Source: Cruorifilaria tuberocauda
Lineage: Eukaryota > Nematoda > Chromadorea > Rhabditida > Onchocercidae
NCBI GenBank assembly: GCA_013365365.1
Contig: JABVXU010000124.1
Span: forward strand, 1 to 64,000
Direction of reading: 5' to 3'
DNA length: 64,000 bases
Positions 60,901-64,000 of the stretch are shown one piece after another. The notes under the pieces were generated by a model. That model worked only from the letters and a program-made list of their open reading frames with translations, ran no database searches and was not told where the DNA came from. The translations under genes and the position numbers were made by a program. The first letter of the stretch is position 1. Each line of letters begins with the position of its first letter.

Positions 60901-63900
60901 CGATATGATTCGAAATTACAAAATAAAGTATGAAAAAGATTATAAAAAAAGTTCAAATTTCAATCAAAGTTATTCTGATTAATGCTAATGTGTTTCGGAC
61001 TACTGATGGTTAACAATCATAATTGAATTGTTATAAAGATTATGACTTATATTGTTGTACTGCTTTTTTTGTTTTCATAACCAGTATCTACAGGTACCCC
61101 GAAGTATTTAAATATCTTGAAAAATTGGATAACTTTCAAGGATATATTCTTATCAAACACATATTTCCGGAATTGAAAGAAAATGAATTAAGTACGAAAC
61201 TTGAAGGTAAATTAATCATAAATAAGCTAATTTCTACGACATTTACACATATAATACTTATTATAACTTGTTACAGTAACATTATATCATTTTCTTTTAT
61301 TTTTACTAATTTATCACAAAGTCCAGAGATCACATTGGAACATATACCATTTCAGTTTTTGCTTGTTTATTGATTAGGATATAAAATCAAACATAATAAG
61401 CTTCAGAATTGCAAGGATTTTTACACGCTATTACACCAAAGGATGCTGTGGAATCAGCTGAGGGTATTTTTGTGAACTCCGGCGTTTTAAAGGAGATTGA
61501 AAAAAGGACACAAGCTGTTTTGATGTCGAAAGATGCATCAAAACAGACTTTTAAGCGACTTGCGGTAAAGCCCCGTGCTATTTTTATGGTACGTTATTCT
61601 AAACGAAATGAAATTGATAAAAAAGAAAAAATTAGAGTATGAAGAGCATAAAGTGGAATTTTCATATTATTAAAAGAAATACTTTTTAATATACGGTGCA
61701 AATAAATCTAGTTTAGACGGAACTGTGCAAAGGTGATGTCATACCAGATCCAAAAGCTGAATTTCGCATACTTGATCGAGTCATTTGTGTCAAAAAACTC
61801 CATGCAGCACCATTTGGTGAATTTGGTACGGTTATTGGATTGCTTCATACAGAATCTGGGAAGAAGGTCGATGTATTGTTTGATAAACCATATTTTGGAG
61901 GCCAAATTATGCGGTTTGTTTTTAACTTTTTATCGCGAAAAACATTTGATTCATTGCTTGATGTTGCGAGTATAGATTAAGTAGAAGGGAGGGAGTAAGA
62001 TATTCTTGTTTGACTTTTGACATACAGAGAAGGCAGTATTTTTCTGATGTGGATGTCAGTCGATCGTTTAATGAACTGATAAGTTAAAAGTGTGTTTGGA
62101 ATTTGAATCTATGAGTTTCTACATGTTGATGAAATGGATGTTGAAGTGTAATAATATTATCATATATGTGTAATTTTTTTTTCTCAAATTTGCACAATAT
62201 TTACATTTATTTGGAATATTTACAGGATATAGGTCCAGTTAATATTGCTTTTTAGAAATAGCAAAGCAAGTGGTTGTAGACTTCCGATATCTGCACTGAT
62301 TAACATAACTTATGGAAAACGATTGCGAAAGGAAATTCCAATGGTTGATTATATTTTATGTCTAGTCTTATACTTAATTATAAGTCAACAAATTCTTTCA
62401 TAACATTTATCCCAGTCAAGATTGTGATGAATTTCATCAGCGAGTTTCACTTGGATCCATGCTGAAAATTATAAGTTTCAGATTGTCTGTCTTCGTAGAT
62501 CAAAATAAACATACTTCATGTGATTCATTTGGTAGTCAGTACATGTATGACAATATTTTCAAATTCTTATCGAATTTTAATTTCTCATAGTATTGAAACT
62601 TTTGGCACATTAATAATTAGACTTTGTTTCTATGTGCATCTCTATCTATATTTATCATTCGAAAATTGCGTTTAATTGTGCATTAAATCTCTTTTGATTA
62701 AAAGTTAGCTCAGTAATTTTAATTTTAAATTTCAAAATCAATAATTGCATTCAAAAGCAGATTTCTTGCTTTTTTATTGCCAAAAAATTTCTGCAAAAAA
62801 TGTCAAACATCTTGTTCTCAAAAAAAAATCTCTTTTAATGATCAATTCTTTATAAATTTGTATTGTTTTTTTATTGAAATCGAATTTATAGCAATTATTA
62901 TAGGAACTATTTGTTGCAAGAAAGGAATTGAAGCCAAAAACCTCTCAGCCATGGTACGGTAGTGGATTCGATATTGAACAGCAATCTCCATCTACTGTTA
63001 TACATGATGCTGAGGCAACAGAAGGCAAGGATACAATGGTGTTGAGTGGGAAATGGAAACCAAAGGCTAGGCCTCCTCCTACATTTGTGAATAATTTATT
63101 GGTTCCCGAACCTCAGGTAATTTTTTGGTCGTTCTAAACTGAAGATATATATGTATTCGTTTTCCGCGATTAGCCAAATATTACTATGATTTTATTCTTT
63201 TTATCTAAGGTTCTATTTTTTTTAATTTTTTTTTTAATGCCAAATAACTAAATCAGCACAATATTTCAGGGTTCAGGAGGAGATGGAAAAACATTTGAAA
63301 ATAAACCGAGAACGAATATTCGAGTTTCGGGAAAAATGAAAGATGGAGCAAACTTCAAGAAGGTGGAAGATAATAACAAAAAAGTAAAAAGTTGGAAACC
63401 ACCAAATAAATCCGAATTCAATGTAGATAGAAATGCAGGACAAGCTGGATTGAAAAACGCCGGTAATGTCATATTCAAACAACATAGTTTTGATAACAAT
63501 GCAGATAGTCAGCTTGTCAGTGGTGATGGTGTTGGAGAAATGAAAAGCTCGAAACTGCGTTATGGATATTCGCGAACGTGGTTTGGATGTCAATCTACGC
63601 AATCCAAGGATTATTTTCCATGCTCTCTTGAAGGAGACCATATAAAGCAATCTGGTCCCAAATCCACTGGGAGTCAGAAACGAATATTATTGGAGAAAAA
63701 AACCGACGTGGCTCCATCTCCTGCTCCAATCACTTTGCTTAAGAAAAATAATTCACGGAATGTGAAAGATGTCATATTGTCAGCTACTACCAAAAAGATG
63801 GCTGAATCAGAGAATGAAAAACAAGGCACGGTGACATCCCAGAAAAGTAGTGCCATTGACGATTTGATGGAACAGTTTAGTAAGCAACGATTAAATACTT

Positions 63901-64000
63901 CAGGACCAGTTGAAGTGGGTGAACTACCTGCAGCATGTTCATCATCCAAATCGGTAGTTAATGTTAATTATTCCAGTAATTTGGATGTTAGAATGTTATT
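53891..64000 (+). CDS. xrn-1: 5'-3' exoribonuclease XRN1, 30 exons visible, C-terminus outside window
   Basis: About 1550 codons are visible and the frame is still open at the edge (human XRN1 is about 1700 aa). XRN1 degrades decapped 5'-monophosphate mRNA in the cytoplasm. It starts [15 protein letters not shown], the near-invariant XRN N-terminus. Catalytic acidic residues are in place: D35 ([10 protein letters not shown]), E175/E177 (PGEGEHKIM), D205/D207 (GLDADL), D294 (GNDFIPHLP). [10 protein letters not shown], the DSNCITPG segment, [12 protein letters not shown] and [12 protein letters not shown] identify XRN1 rather than nuclear XRN2, which lacks the long C-terminal part seen here (exons 17-30: PAZ/KOW-like, SH3-like and a basic, low-complexity tail). 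The MG start lies 5 bp after a possible trans-splice acceptor. Intron 6 is GC-AG. Confidence 0.96.
58227..64000 (+). other. xrn-1: xrn-1 exons 15-30 (C-terminal regulatory half, partial)
   Basis: Exons: 58227-58397, 58479-58597, 58692-58914, 59293-59396, 59549-59644, 59753-59927, 60096-60234, 60335-60460, 60584-60723, 60842-60927, 61085-61206, 61407-61588, 61717-61913, 62256-62343, 62904-63116, 63270-64000. Recognisable blocks: [76 protein letters not shown]. Exon 30 is a long Lys/Ser-rich low-complexity tail. Less certain: the donor of exon 17, the acceptor of exon 25 (61085 or 61094), and the acceptor of exon 29. Confidence 0.82.

Noticed and set aside
53891..64000. XRN2 rather than XRN1
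   Set aside because: The N-terminal core is shared, but the long C-terminal half with XRN1-type blocks and the [15 protein letters not shown] start fit XRN1.

Overview
The window is nuclear DNA of a nematode, most likely a filarial or related spirurid species. It is strongly A+T-rich, its genes are cut into many small exons with short introns, most 3' splice sites follow a worm-like TTTNCAG/TTTTAG pattern, and candidate trans-splice acceptors sit just upstream of two start codons. The species call is inference. No prokaryotic feature, CRISPR array, rRNA or tRNA was recognised.

Layout. Bases 1-5400 are intergenic and repeat-rich. A minus-strand pair follows: an RCCD1-like RCC1-repeat gene (18639 to 17692) and, 127 bp downstream, a 31-exon SHPRH-type SNF2/RING ubiquitin ligase gene (17564 to 5576). 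Their spacing suggests an operon. Divergent from them on the plus strand lie a NUDT9-type ADP-ribose pyrophosphatase gene (19120-20800) and the splicing factor gene rsp-4/SRSF2 (21344-23365). The minus strand from 52690 down to 24998 holds one very large gene: 63 exons and about 3156 codons. It encodes a secreted large lipid transfer protein of the apolipophorin/apoB type, with signal peptide, vitellogenin-type N-terminus, possible furin site, C-terminal VWD domain and Cys-rich tail. Divergent from it, the 5'-3' exoribonuclease gene xrn-1 starts at 53891 and leaves the window at 64000 after at least 30 exons.

I rebuilt the exons by hand from splice signals, phase continuity and family similarity. 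Phase is consistent across every junction of the five multi-exon genes; the few ambiguous junctions are flagged. The genes are mostly unrelated housekeeping functions: DNA-damage ubiquitin signalling, ADP-ribose turnover, splicing, mRNA decay and lipid transport. The RCCD1-SHPRH pair, both chromatin-linked, is the only likely co-expressed unit.

Most unusual: the lipid-transfer gene carries several tandem repeats that have copied its own exon-intron borders. A 12-copy minisatellite and a 6-copy repeat each repeat a working 3' splice site with the first bases of the exon. One donor is triplicated, and one intron holds a decayed copy of part of the neighbouring exon. Two introns (xrn-1 and SHPRH) can only be read as GC-AG, and a third probably is. 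I did not find a wholly new biological system; the splice-site-copying repeats are the strongest candidate novelty.
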